This document shows, piece by piece, positions 1 through 7,966 of a stretch of DNA of 13,935 nucleotides; the stretch's first letter is position 1, and each line of letters opens with the position of its first letter. A program made the position numbers and the translations under genes. The notes under the pieces are model-generated. The model made no database searches. It was not told where the DNA came from and saw only the letters and a program-made list of their open reading frames with translations. Source of the stretch: Sideroxydans sp. (GTDB lineage: Bacteria > Pseudomonadota > Gammaproteobacteria > Burkholderiales > Gallionellaceae); contig JAVBYP010000275.1 in assembly GCA_030823965.1 (NCBI GenBank), positions 1-13,935 of the forward strand. The letters are read 5' to 3'.

Positions 1-504
1 ACGGCGGATGCTGTCCAGCACATTGGCTGCGGCATAACTACCCAAGGCTACATTGTCATAACTCTTGTCGGGCGAGATCAGCGAAACGATCATCACATAG
101 TTGCGTGCCGACTTTGCCACGGCGATGCCCATGCGCCGCACTTCTTCTGGCAAACGGATCTCTGCGCGTTTTGCGCGGTTCTGCGTCTCGACCGAAGCCA
201 GGTCGAGATTGGTGCCTGCTTCAAAAGTCAGCGTGATGGTGCCTCTGCCCAATTCGGCGGCAGACTCCATGTAGAGCAGATTCTCGATGCCGTTCATCTC
301 CTGCTCGATCAGCGCGACCACAGTCTCTTCGATCACCTGTGCAGAGGCACCAGGATAAGTGATGGAGACGGAGAGGGCAGGTGGCGCGACGGCTGGATAC
401 TGAGCGATGGGCAGACCGCGCAAGGCAAGCACACCAGCAAGCAGAATGACGAGGGCGATGACCCACGCGAAGATGGGGCGGTCGATGAAGAATTTAGCGA
501 TCAT
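1..504 (-). CDS. RND efflux pump inner-membrane permease (AcrB/MexB/HAE1 type), N-terminal part
   Basis: This is the first 168 residues of a proton-driven resistance-nodulation-division permease, which would pair with the adaptor encoded just upstream. My translation of the minus strand from the ATG at 504 begins MIAKFFIDRPIFAWVIALVI. That is the typical HAE1 start: a short cytoplasmic segment with FxIDRPIFA, then transmembrane helix 1 at about residues 11-29. It is followed by the LPIAQYP motif (31-37), the YPGAS motif (50-54) and EQEMNGIENLLYM (67-79), all standard in the first porter subdomain. The ATG lies 6 nt after the adaptor stop codon, so the two genes are almost certainly cotranscribed. 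The remaining roughly 850 residues lie outside the window. Substrate cannot be told from this fragment. Seen: motifs and spacing. Family knowledge: tripartite drug efflux with a TolC-like channel. Confidence 0.93.
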   Translation of the reverse strand, partial: MIAKFFIDRPIFAWVIALVILLAGVLALRGLPIAQYPAVAPPALSVSITYPGASAQVIEETVVALIEQEMNGIENLLYMESAAELGRGTITLTFEAGTNLDLASVETQNRAKRAEIRLPEEVRRMGIAVAKSARNYVMIVSLISPDKSYDNVALGSYAAANVLDSIRR

Positions 505-510
505 GGCGCG

Positions 511-1650
511 TTACTTGGTAGCTGTGGGAGCGGTGAGTTGCTTGTCCAACTTCATCGTCTCGACGATGGGCACCGCTTTCACTACCGTGCCGGGTCGCGC
601 TTTCTGCAAACCGTTCACGATGACTTGTTCGCCGCCTTTGAGTCCACTGAGGATGACGAAGTCGGTTGAAGCCATGCTGCCCGTTACGACAGGTTGGGGC
701 GAGACTTTGCCATCGGCTCCTACGACCATCACGAATTGTCCAGAGGCATTGGACTGCACGACACGTTGTGGAACGCGGATTACATTTTCTGCGATCGCTT
801 GTGGGAAGCGGATGCGCACGAACATACCGGGCAACAGGTCGTGTTTCGCATTGGGGAACTCAGCACGCAGTGACACCGAACCCGTGGAAGGATCAACGGC
901 GAGATCGCTGAAAGAGAGTTTGCCGGGTGTTGGATAGACGCTGCCGTCCTCCAATAACAACTCTACTTTAGCGGTGTCTACGCGTTTCAGTAGTCCTGTG
1001 GCGACGGCACGACGCAAGCGCGACAACTCATCACTGGACTGGGTGAAGTTCACATAGACAGGATCGAGTTGCTCGATGGTGGCGAGTAGTGTCGCGCCAC
1101 TCTTGCTGACCAATGCGCCCTCGGTGACTTGGGCGCGCCCGATGTATCCGGAAAGCGGGGCAGGCACATTGGCGTGCGCTAAGTCCTCTTCCGCTTTGAC
1201 GAGGGTGGCAGCAGCCTGCTGGGCTTTGTTCTGAGCGATGTCGAGGTCTTGCTGGCTGATGCCGTTGATCTCGCGCAAGCGCTTGTAACGTTCCACGGTC
1301 TCTTTCGTGAATGCTGCATCTGCTTTAGCGGCATCGGCAGTAGCCTGATAGCTCTTCGCATCGATGCGGAACAACGGTGAGTTTGCTTTCACATCGCTGC
1401 CTTCTTTAAATAAGCGCGCTTCGACGACACCATCTACACGGGCACGCACTTGAGCCGTGCGAAAAGCTTGTACGCGTCCCGGCAGGTCTTGCGTGAACGT
1501 AGCATTGCCTGCAGCGACTGTGATGACTTCGACTTCAGGTGGAGGTGGGGCAGAAGCAGCAGGTGCCGCCGCCGGAGCGGCAGGTTTGTCGCCTGCACCG
1601 CATGCGCTCAACAGCGCCAGCAAAGAAAGTGAGATGAGTTTGTTCAGCAT
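511..1650 (-). CDS. RND efflux periplasmic adaptor lipoprotein (AcrA/MexA family)
   Basis: This membrane fusion protein bridges the RND permease and an outer-membrane channel. It has 379 residues, normal for AcrA/MexA. The N-terminus is a lipoprotein signal with lipobox LSAC (residues 14-17, Cys17 lipidated), followed by an Ala/Pro-rich linker to about residue 38. The first lipoyl half has VDGVVEARLFKEGSDVK (72-88). An alpha-helical hairpin covers about 100-165, with QDLDIAQNKA typical of the adaptor coiled coil. The second lipoyl half has PAPLSGYIGRAQVTEGALV, then come beta-barrel and membrane-proximal domains (SGLKGGEQVIVNGLQKARPG). The ATG at 1650 is chosen because it starts directly on the signal peptide. 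It is the first gene of the pump operon, followed after 6 nt by the permease. No regulator gene lies next to it; rsmI is upstream on the same strand. Confidence 0.95.
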   Translation of the reverse strand: MLNKLISLSLLALLSACGAGDKPAAPAAAPAASAPPPPEVEVITVAAGNATFTQDLPGRVQAFRTAQVRARVDGVVEARLFKEGSDVKANSPLFRIDAKSYQATADAAKADAAFTKETVERYKRLREINGISQQDLDIAQNKAQQAAATLVKAEEDLAHANVPAPLSGYIGRAQVTEGALVSKSGATLLATIEQLDPVYVNFTQSSDELSRLRRAVATGLLKRVDTAKVELLLEDGSVYPTPGKLSFSDLAVDPSTGSVSLRAEFPNAKHDLLPGMFVRIRFPQAIAENVIRVPQRVVQSNASGQFVMVVGADGKVSPQPVVTGSMASTDFVILSGLKGGEQVIVNGLQKARPGTVVKAVPIVETMKLDKQLTAPTATK

Positions 1651-1656
1651 GATGTC

Positions 1657-1678
1657 TTTGAACCTTTTGAACGTTCAA
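1657..1678. promoter_or_regulatory. Candidate repressor operator upstream of the efflux operon
   Basis: A perfect 12-bp palindrome TTGAACGTTCAA lies at 1667-1678, with a further direct copy of the half-site TTGAAC at 1658-1663. It sits 17-28 nt upstream of the adaptor ATG, where a TetR- or MarR-type efflux repressor would be expected to bind. No regulator gene is adjacent, so the protein partner is unknown. The symmetry is seen; the function is inferred. Confidence 0.4.
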
Positions 1679-1690
1679 CGGTGGAGGCGC

Positions 1691-1718
1691 AGTTTAGCAA
1701 AGGAAAGCGGAATAACAA
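1691..1718 (-). promoter_or_regulatory. Candidate sigma-70 promoter of the efflux operon
   Basis: On the minus strand TTGTTA (1718-1713) and TAAACT (1696-1691) are separated by 16 bp, each matching 4 of 6 consensus positions. The predicted start near 1684 would place the palindrome at 1667-1678 inside the early transcribed leader. The match is modest. It also overlaps the hairpin after rsmI, so the operon could alternatively be read from rsmI. Confidence 0.35.
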
Positions 1719-1728
1719 CCGCTCCTTT
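1699..1728 (-). terminator. Imperfect hairpin at the end of rsmI (possible weak terminator)
   Basis: On the minus strand AAAGG + AGCGG pairs with CCGCT + CCTTT, with a 2-nt bulge on one side and a loop of about 8 nt. It starts within the rsmI stop codon. No clear run of T follows the stem, so termination would be inefficient at best. The overlap with the candidate efflux promoter makes either role uncertain. Confidence 0.3.
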
Positions 1729-2587
1729 ATTGTTGTTTGAGGGCGAGCGCCCGTTCGTACAACTCGTTCTTGTTGCCTCCCGTGATCTTCACCGCGAGTT
1801 GCACGGCTTGTTTGAGCGGCAGTTCTTCCAGCAGCAGAGACAAGGTCTTCTCCGTCGCCACATCCAATCCCTCATTGGGTGTGGCGGCAGAGACCAACAC
1901 CACGAACTCTCCACGCAGGTTGTTGGGGTCGCTGTTCAGCCAATCCAGCGCTTCAATCAATTTGCAACGATGGATGCTCTCGAACAGTTTGGTGATCTCG
2001 CGCGCGAACACGATCTCGCGTTCACCACCGAACACGGCTAGCAGGTCCTTCGCACAATCCAAGATGCGGTGAGGGGCTTCGTAGAACACCAAGGTGTAAG
2101 GATGTTCGACCAATGTCTGCAGGGCACTACAGCGTGCACTGGATTTGTTCGGCAAAAATCCGTAGAACAAGAAGTGCGGCGCGCTCAGACCTGAAGCCGA
2201 CAGCGCAGTGACGACCGCACTTGCGCCGGGGATGGGGATGACGCGGAAGCCTGCTGCACGCACCGCTTCGACGAGGATGGCACCGGGGTCGCTCACGGCG
2301 GGTGTGCCCGCATCAGTCACCAGCGCGACACTAAGACCTTGGCCCAATAAAGCGACGATCTTCTCGGCCGCACCGCGTTCGTTATGCTGATGCAAAGCCA
2401 ATAGGCGCGCGTCGTTGATGCCGTGATGCTGCAATAGATACTTGGTGTTGCGCGTGTCTTCTGCCGCGACGGTGTCCGCTGCGTTCAGCACGTCGAGCGC
2501 GCGAAAAGTAATGTCGCTTAAATTTCCAATCGGGGTGGCGACTACATATAATGCGCACTCCAATTTTTGATCGGTCTTGATATGCAA
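1727..2587 (-). CDS. rsmI: 16S rRNA (cytidine(1402)-2'-O)-methyltransferase RsmI
   Basis: RsmI transfers a methyl group from SAM to the ribose of C1402 in the decoding centre of 16S rRNA. The 286-residue product equals the E. coli length (family knowledge). It shows the tetrapyrrole-methylase-like fold: YVVATPIGNLSDITFRALDVL from residue 14, AAEDTRNTKYLLQHHGI (41-57), the SAM-site loop TDAGTPAVSDPG (91-102) and PGASAVVTALSASGL (120-134). The C-terminal part ends in the usual GGNKNELYERALALK. No ATG is available before the conserved core. I choose the TTG at 2587 because an AGAGG ribosome-binding site (2595-2599) stands 7 nt upstream and because it gives the standard length. The start overlaps the divergent lpoA-type gene by 6 bp. 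Divergent placement beside lpoA matches E. coli yraL/yraM. Confidence 0.95.
   Translation of the reverse strand: MHIKTDQKLECALYVVATPIGNLSDITFRALDVLNAADTVAAEDTRNTKYLLQHHGINDARLLALHQHNERGAAEKIVALLGQGLSVALVTDAGTPAVSDPGAILVEAVRAAGFRVIPIPGASAVVTALSASGLSAPHFLFYGFLPNKSSARCSALQTLVEHPYTLVFYEAPHRILDCAKDLLAVFGGEREIVFAREITKLFESIHRCKLIEALDWLNSDPNNLRGEFVVLVSAATPNEGLDVATEKTLSLLLEELPLKQAVQLAVKITGGNKNELYERALALKQQ
2524..2552 (+). promoter_or_regulatory. Candidate sigma-70 promoter of the lpoA-yraN unit
   Basis: A perfect TATAAT (2547-2552) is preceded by TTCCAA (2524-2529, 3 of 6 matches to TTGACA) at the optimal 17-bp spacing. It predicts a start near 2559, 23 nt before the chosen ATG at 2582. The promoter lies wholly inside the rsmI coding region on the opposite strand. 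Confidence 0.55.
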
Positions 2588-3808
2588 ATCGTTGCCTCTG
2601 AGTCGAAATGGTTGCGCGGTGTGCTGGTCGCCGCACTATACGTGAGCCTATTTGGCTGCGCCACTCCGCCAGCAACGACATCCACTGCTCCTGAGCCTGC
2701 ACCTGTGGTCATTGCGCCCGCGCCCGTACCACCTGTCGCAACCACTAGTGCTGTCACCGCACCTGCTGTGGTGGTCTCGCCTTCCCTTGAAGCGCTATCT
2801 GTCGAAGCGGCAGAGCATCACATCGCACTCATCTTGCCTTTGAAGTCGGCCGCGTTCGGCAACGCAGCCGAGGCCGTGCAACAAGGCTTCATGGCGGCTG
2901 CGGCGCAAAGATCGAATGGAATCCCTGTGCGTGTGTATCCATGCAACGACGAGAAATCCGAGGTGTTGGCATTGTATAAGCAGGCTATCAAGGCTGGGGC
3001 GGTCGCGGTAGCAGGCCCGCTCACACGTAATGGCGTGGCCGCGATCTCGACACTTCCCAATGTGGCGGTGCCGACGTTGGCGCTGAACGTGGTCGATGCT
3101 ACACGTTCTGATCAACTGTTCTTCTTTGGATTGCCCGCTGAACAGGAATCCAAGCAGATCTCGCAACTGGCGACCAAAGTGGGCTTGTTGAGTGCGACCA
3201 TCGTGCGCACCAATACCGTATTGTCGAAACGTCTCGCACAATCCTTTTCGGATAACTGGCAACGTTCGGGTGGCATCGTCTTGTCCGAGATCGTCTACAC
3301 GGGTGATCCTACGCCGCTGCGCATCATCCCGACTGATCCAGGCAGCATGGTGTTCTTGGCGGCCGAAGTGGATAAAGCCCGCCTGCTGCGTCCCTATATC
3401 AGCAACTTGCTTCCGGTGTATGCCACTTCACAAGTGTTCTCGGGCAACGCCAACAACCTCGTGAACTTCGACTTGGCTGAGGTGCGTTTCATCGATATGC
3501 CTTGGGTGTTGCAAGCAGACCATCCTGCAGTGATGGTGTATCCGCGCCCCGCGACACCTTTGCCGCACGACATGGAGCGTTTGTATGCCTTGGGCATCGA
3601 TGCCTATCGTTTGTTGCAGATCTTTTACCAGCACGACACAATAAATTCGTTGCCGCTGGATGGTGTGACGGGGAGGGTGAGTCTGAACGGACATTTCCTT
3701 GAACGCGAGGCCATGCCAGCTGTGTTGCGCCAAGGTCAAGGCATCCCGCACGATGGTCGTCCTCCTGTGATACCAGCAGTCGTGATCGATACCAAGACTC
3801 AAAAATGA
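2582..3808 (+). CDS. lpoA: LppC/LpoA-family lipoprotein, putative penicillin-binding protein activator
   Basis: In E. coli, LpoA is an outer-membrane lipoprotein that activates PBP1A. This 408-residue homologue, named by family and synteny, has a lipoprotein signal: KWLR, a hydrophobic stretch, and lipobox LFGC with Cys26. A Pro/Ala/Thr-rich linker follows (about 27-66). Next is a periplasmic-binding-protein-like domain opening HIALILPLKSAAFGNAAEAV (from residue 80), as in the LppC family. The domain fills the rest of the protein, so the N-terminal TPR-like domain of the 678-residue E. coli protein is absent. An alternative TTG at 2567 adds five residues; the ATG at 2582 gives a cleaner signal peptide. 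No strong Shine-Dalgarno is visible. The stop overlaps the yraN start as ATGA. Function in activating a PBP is inferred and may differ in this short form. Confidence 0.85.
   Translation: MQIVASESKWLRGVLVAALYVSLFGCATPPATTSTAPEPAPVVIAPAPVPPVATTSAVTAPAVVVSPSLEALSVEAAEHHIALILPLKSAAFGNAAEAVQQGFMAAAAQRSNGIPVRVYPCNDEKSEVLALYKQAIKAGAVAVAGPLTRNGVAAISTLPNVAVPTLALNVVDATRSDQLFFFGLPAEQESKQISQLATKVGLLSATIVRTNTVLSKRLAQSFSDNWQRSGGIVLSEIVYTGDPTPLRIIPTDPGSMVFLAAEVDKARLLRPYISNLLPVYATSQVFSGNANNLVNFDLAEVRFIDMPWVLQADHPAVMVYPRPATPLPHDMERLYALGIDAYRLLQIFYQHDTINSLPLDGVTGRVSLNGHFLEREAMPAVLRQGQGIPHDGRPPVIPAVVIDTKTQK
2595..2599 (-). promoter_or_regulatory. Ribosome-binding site fixing the TTG start of rsmI
   Basis: AGAGG on the minus strand stands 7 nt before the TTG at 2587. 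It lies within codons 5-6 of the divergent lpoA-type gene. A possible -10 element TATAGT is at 2640-2635 on the minus strand, without a clear -35. Confidence 0.5.
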
Positions 3809-4126
3809 AGTCAGGCGCGCAGGCCGAACAGACTGCCGCGCGCTTCCTGCAACAGCAAGGCCTGCGACTCATCCAAGTCAATTATCGTTGTCGTTACGGT
3901 GAGATCGACCTCATATTGAAAGACGGCGACACCTTGGTCTTCACCGAGGTGCGCATGCGTAGCAGCAAAGGTTTCGGTGGGGCGGCAGCCAGCATCGATG
4001 CACGTAAACAAGCCAAACTCATCCACACCGCGCAACACTATCTGTCTAGCTTGTCCAGTACGCCTCCTTGTCGCTTCGACGCTGTGTTGATGGCTACACC
4101 AGACGGCGCGAACGGCATCGAGTGGG

Positions 4127-4146
<20 letters not shown>
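3805..4146 (+). CDS. yraN: UPF0102 family protein YraN (endonuclease-like fold)
   Basis: This is a small 113-residue member of UPF0102. The family has a PD-(D/E)XK, Holliday-junction-resolvase-like fold, and its cellular role is not settled. Visible family marks are the N-terminal helix GAQAEQTAARFLQQQGL (4-20), NYRCRYGEIDLI (26-37, usually NYR...GEIDLI), and VFTEVRMR (45-52), where most members have VFVEVK/R. A K/R-containing helix ARKQAKL follows. The ATG overlaps the lpoA stop by four bases (ATGA), so translation is likely coupled. The order lpoA-yraN-gmhA/diaA-dolP is the same as in E. coli, which supports the assignment. Identity is near certain; biochemical function is unknown. Confidence 0.93.
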
Positions 4147-5325
<1,179 letters not shown>

Positions 5326-5326
5326 C

Positions 5327-5815
5327 GTGAACTATCCCACTCCCAGTTTTGAGAAAAAGATCGCCACGGCGGCCGACCTCGCAGCCAAGGTCGCCGCTTT
5401 GCCGCGTCCTTTGGTTTTCACCAACGGTTGCTTCGATGTGTTGCATCGTGGCCACGTCACTTACTTGGCCCAAGCGCGCGCGCTGGGCGCATCACTCATC
5501 GTCGGTGTGAACAGCGATGCTTCGGTGAAGCGCCAAGGTAAAGGCGATGACCGCCCCATCAATCAACAAGACGACCGCATGGCAGTGTTGGCCTCGCTGG
5601 AATCCGTGAGTTTGGTGATGCAGTTCGATGAAGACACGCCACTCAATCTCGTCCTTGCATGCCATCCCGACAAGTTGGTGAAAGGCGGCGATTGGAAGCC
5701 AGAGAACATCGTGGGAAGTAAGGAAGTGCAAGGCTGGGGCGGATCGGTACATAGCATCCCTTTCCTGCACGAGCGTTCCACCACTGCATTACTTAAAAAG
5801 ATACGTTCGCTATGA
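5327..5815 (+). CDS. rfaE2: D-glycero-beta-D-manno-heptose 1-phosphate adenylyltransferase (stand-alone RfaE2/HldE C-domain)
   Basis: RfaE2 adenylylates heptose 1-phosphate to ADP-heptose, one of the last steps of the pathway that GmhA opens. The 162-residue protein is the nucleotidyltransferase half only, as in many betaproteobacteria, whereas E. coli fuses it to the kinase in HldE. The motif FTNGCFDVLHRGHVTYL (31-47) holds the HxGH nucleotide-binding signature at 40-43. GVNSDASVKRQGKGDDRPIN (60-79), LVKGGDWKPENIVG (117-130) and ERSTTALLKKI (149-159) complete the family pattern. The start is GTG at 5327, one base after the dolP stop. No strong Shine-Dalgarno is seen, so reinitiation after dolP is likely. 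The last codons overlap the next gene as ATGA. The kinase half (RfaE1) is not in the window. Confidence 0.95.
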   Translation: MNYPTPSFEKKIATAADLAAKVAALPRPLVFTNGCFDVLHRGHVTYLAQARALGASLIVGVNSDASVKRQGKGDDRPINQQDDRMAVLASLESVSLVMQFDEDTPLNLVLACHPDKLVKGGDWKPENIVGSKEVQGWGGSVHSIPFLHERSTTALLKKIRSL

Positions 5816-6165
5816 CCCCCACTGACATCATCCTGCACCAGAAGTCCAAGGTGCTCGAAGTCGCTTTCGATAACGATACACGCTACAAACTACCCGCCGA
5901 GTTCCTGCGCGTGTTCTCACCTTCTGCCGAAGTGCGTGGTCATGGCAAGGGGCAAGAGACCTTGCAGGTCGGCAAACGCGATGTCGGCATCACCAGCATC
6001 GAGCCCATCGGGCAATACGCGCTCAAGATAAATTTCGACGATGGGCATGATACTGGTCTGTACTCGTGGGAATACCTGCATGAGATGGGGCAATACCAAG
6101 AAGGCATGTGGCATGACTACTTGGGCAGGTTGGAAGCAGCCGGTGCGAGCCGCGATCCCAAATAA
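5812..6165 (+). CDS. DUF971 family protein
   Basis: This 117-residue protein belongs to DUF971, also described as a gamma-butyrobetaine hydroxylase-like N-terminal domain. Family features seen are [32 protein letters not shown] (14-45, the L.AE.LR..SPSAEV core), [32 protein letters not shown] and the closing Y...G. It contains no extra domain. In betaproteobacteria DUF971 genes are often found directly before ubiE, as here. The biochemical role of such stand-alone copies is not established, though relatives occur in Fe-S assembly contexts. The ATG overlaps the rfaE2 stop by four bases. Confidence 0.9.
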   Translation: MTPTDIILHQKSKVLEVAFDNDTRYKLPAEFLRVFSPSAEVRGHGKGQETLQVGKRDVGITSIEPIGQYALKINFDDGHDTGLYSWEYLHEMGQYQEGMWHDYLGRLEAAGASRDPK

Positions 6166-6190
6166 GGAAACGAATTTAAGGAGCCTCACC

Positions 6191-6922
6191 ATGAGCAAGA
6201 CACACTTCGGATTCCAGACGGTAGACGAGAGCGAAAAGGCCAAGAAAGTCGCGGGCGTGTTCACCTCCGTCGCCAGCAAATACGACATCATGAACGACCT
6301 CATGTCGGTCGGCCTGCATCGCGTGTGGAAACCGTTTGCGGTGGGTCTGGCGAACGTACACGAAGGCCAGCGCGTGTTGGATGTGGCGGGTGGCTCAGGT
6401 GATTTGTCCAAGCTGTTCTTGAAGAAGGTCGGCAGCCGTGGTCAGGTCGTCCTCACCGACATCAACAACGCCATGCTGCGCGTCGGTCGCGACCGCATGA
6501 TCGATAACGGCACCCCAACGCCCACCGCGCAATGCGACGCCGAACACTTGCCCTTCCCCGATAACTATTTCGACTGCGTCAGCATCGCCTTCGGTCTACG
6601 CAACGTCACCCATAAAGACGCCGCCCTGCGCGAGATGAAGCGCGTACTCAAACCCGGTGGCCGCGTCATCGTGCTGGAATTTTCCAAGGTCGCCAAACCG
6701 CTGGAGAAGATGTATGACCTGTACTCCTTCAAACTACTCCCCAAGATGGGCGAACTCATCGCCAACGATGCCGACAGCTACCGCTACCTCGCCGAATCCA
6801 TCCGCATGCATCCGGGGCAGGAAGAGTTGAAGCAGATGATGGTGGATGCCGGGCTGGAGCGCGTCGAGTATTTCAATATGACGGGTGGTGTGGTGGCGGT
6901 GCATCGGGGTTATAAACTCTGA
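6191..6922 (+). CDS. ubiE: Ubiquinone/menaquinone biosynthesis C-methyltransferase UbiE
   Basis: UbiE is the SAM-dependent C-methyltransferase acting on the benzoquinol ring (and on demethylmenaquinone where present). The 243-residue product has the family signature at the N-terminus: [16 protein letters not shown] (5-20), [19 protein letters not shown] (31-49). SAM motif I is [10 protein letters not shown] (62-71), followed by acidic TDIN (89-92). [37 protein letters not shown] and the C-terminal [14 protein letters not shown] complete the pattern. The ATG at 6191 has AAGGAG (6178-6183) 7 nt upstream, and an in-frame extension to 6041 would only read through DUF971. Its stop TGA shares one base with the ATG of the next gene. 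The ubiJ and ubiB genes that often follow ubiE in related bacteria are not here. Confidence 0.97.
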   Translation: MSKTHFGFQTVDESEKAKKVAGVFTSVASKYDIMNDLMSVGLHRVWKPFAVGLANVHEGQRVLDVAGGSGDLSKLFLKKVGSRGQVVLTDINNAMLRVGRDRMIDNGTPTPTAQCDAEHLPFPDNYFDCVSIAFGLRNVTHKDAALREMKRVLKPGGRVIVLEFSKVAKPLEKMYDLYSFKLLPKMGELIANDADSYRYLAESIRMHPGQEELKQMMVDAGLERVEYFNMTGGVVAVHRGYKL

Positions 6923-7386
6923 TGGCGTCTGACAAATCCTATTCAATAACGTTAAGTAACAACCGAACAGAGAAGGCTGCCATCGATTATGTGATGCAAG
7001 CAGATCGAACGTTGTTGAATCCTTCACGAGAATCAAGAAAACACATTTTAGAACTGTTAGATTTACCTTCTACTTTCGCGCGCGCTTTTGACCTAATTCA
7101 AGTACCCGGTTATGTAAATTTAGAGTCGGAAATTACTGAAGCTGAAAAACATCAAATCACATTGATTGAGTTAAAGACTACACAGAAAAAACTTATCGAT
7201 TCTCCCAAAGGATTTTTCTTTGGAGCCACTCAGAATGAATTCGATCTGGCAGAAAGAATGGGCGACCAATTTAGGTTTTGCTTTGTTTGTTTGCATCCCG
7301 AAACACTTGGATTTCATCTTCTAACTTTGAGCGAATTAAATAAATTAGTTAGAACAAAGCGAACTCAATTTCAAATCAACTTGTAA
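6922..7386 (+). CDS. AT-rich gene for a putative PD-(D/E)XK nuclease-like protein (DUF3883-like core)
   Basis: I do not recognise this 154-residue protein with certainty. Its middle reads [24 protein letters not shown] (67-90) and then [26 protein letters not shown] (97-122). An acidic residue on a strand, then E-x-K (Glu83, Lys85), then Q/T-x-N-E before an aromatic-rich strand fits the PD-(D/E)XK core. It most resembles DUF3883 (NO VEIN C-terminal) domains, which have IEVKTT followed by TRNE. No signal peptide or membrane segment is seen. Two sample lines are 37% (22/60, 7021-7080) and 30% GC (18/60, 7141-7200), against 62% (37/60, 6601-6660) in ubiE, and codon use is AT-biased, which suggests transfer. 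The ATG at 6922 overlaps the ubiE TGA by one base. A DNA-cleaving or defence role is only inferred; no methylase or partner gene is adjacent. Confidence 0.6.
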   Translation: MASDKSYSITLSNNRTEKAAIDYVMQADRTLLNPSRESRKHILELLDLPSTFARAFDLIQVPGYVNLESEITEAEKHQITLIELKTTQKKLIDSPKGFFFGATQNEFDLAERMGDQFRFCFVCLHPETLGFHLLTLSELNKLVRTKRTQFQINL

Positions 7387-7418
7387 TTTACATATCAATA
7401 ATCAAAGCTGGAGTTTCA

Positions 7419-7760
7419 ATGTCTGATCTACCAAAATGCCCTAAATGCGATTCCCCTTTCACCTACGAAGATGGTGACAACTACGTCTGCCCTGAGTGTG
7501 GCTGGGAGTGGAGCAAGACAGCGACCGCTGAGGCGGGCGAGCAAGCTAAGGTGTTCAAAGATGCTTTTGGCAATGTGCTAGTCGATGGCGACACCGTGAC
7601 GGTCATCAAGGATCTGAAGATCAAAGGTTCGTCTTCTGTTGTGAAGGTGGGCACCAAGGTGAAGAACATCCGCTTGGTGGATGGCGACCACGACATCGAT
7701 TGCAAGATCGACGGTATCGGTGCGATGCAATTGAAGACAGAGTTCGTGAAGAAGGCTTAA
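7419..7760 (+). CDS. yjdM: Zinc-ribbon protein YjdM (PhnA family)
   Basis: This 113-residue protein matches E. coli YjdM, historically PhnA. The name is misleading, since a phosphonatase role was not upheld for the E. coli protein. An N-terminal zinc ribbon has Cys7/Cys10 (CPKC) and Cys24/Cys27 (CPEC). The PhnA beta-rich domain follows from about residue 45: [65 protein letters not shown], in which the GSS..VK.GT..K.IRL pattern is characteristic. The ATG at 7419 has TGGAG (7409-7413) 5 nt upstream. GC content and codon use return here to those of the conserved genes, unlike the preceding gene. Cellular role is unknown. Confidence 0.93.
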   Translation: MSDLPKCPKCDSPFTYEDGDNYVCPECGWEWSKTATAEAGEQAKVFKDAFGNVLVDGDTVTVIKDLKIKGSSSVVKVGTKVKNIRLVDGDHDIDCKIDGIGAMQLKTEFVKKA

Positions 7761-7771
7761 GAGGCGCAAAC

Positions 7772-7966
7772 ATGAGCGGTTGGGGTTGTCCGCATGAGGT
7801 CAATGATCAGTGCCAGAAGGTGCTGAACAAGCCATGCGACATCGGTATGAAGGGGTGTGTGCTGGCGGGCCGTTTCAACTTTGCTGACCCGAGCAAGAAC
7901 CGTCCGAAGAAGAAAGCGCTTGATGAAGCCTCTACGCTTGTGCCGACTGCCAGCCAAGATGAGTGA
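7772..7966 (+). CDS. Small Cys-rich hypothetical protein (64 residues)
   Basis: I do not recognise a named family. The short product has four cysteines in the first half (Cys6, Cys14, Cys22, Cys29) plus His8, in MSGWGCPHEV and KPCDIGMKGCVLAGR. Such spacing could bind a metal or an Fe-S cluster in the cytoplasm; no signal peptide is present. The second half is Lys/Pro-rich and looks disordered. The ATG at 7772 is supported by an AAGAGG sequence (7759-7764) and by its position 11 nt after the yjdM stop. Its last 8 bases overlap the start of the phosphoesterase gene. Tight packing and host-like composition argue that it is a real gene. Confidence 0.7.
   Translation: MSGWGCPHEVNDQCQKVLNKPCDIGMKGCVLAGRFNFADPSKNRPKKKALDEASTLVPTASQDE

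Noticed and set aside
1457..2041. A 194-codon plus-strand open frame spanning the efflux adaptor start and the rsmI end
   Set aside because: It crosses two well-supported minus-strand genes and the regulatory gap, and its sequence has no recognisable domain.
6041..6190. N-terminal extension of UbiE by 50 residues
   Set aside because: It would read through the DUF971 gene in another frame; the ATG at 6191 has a good AAGGAG site and the normal family N-terminus.
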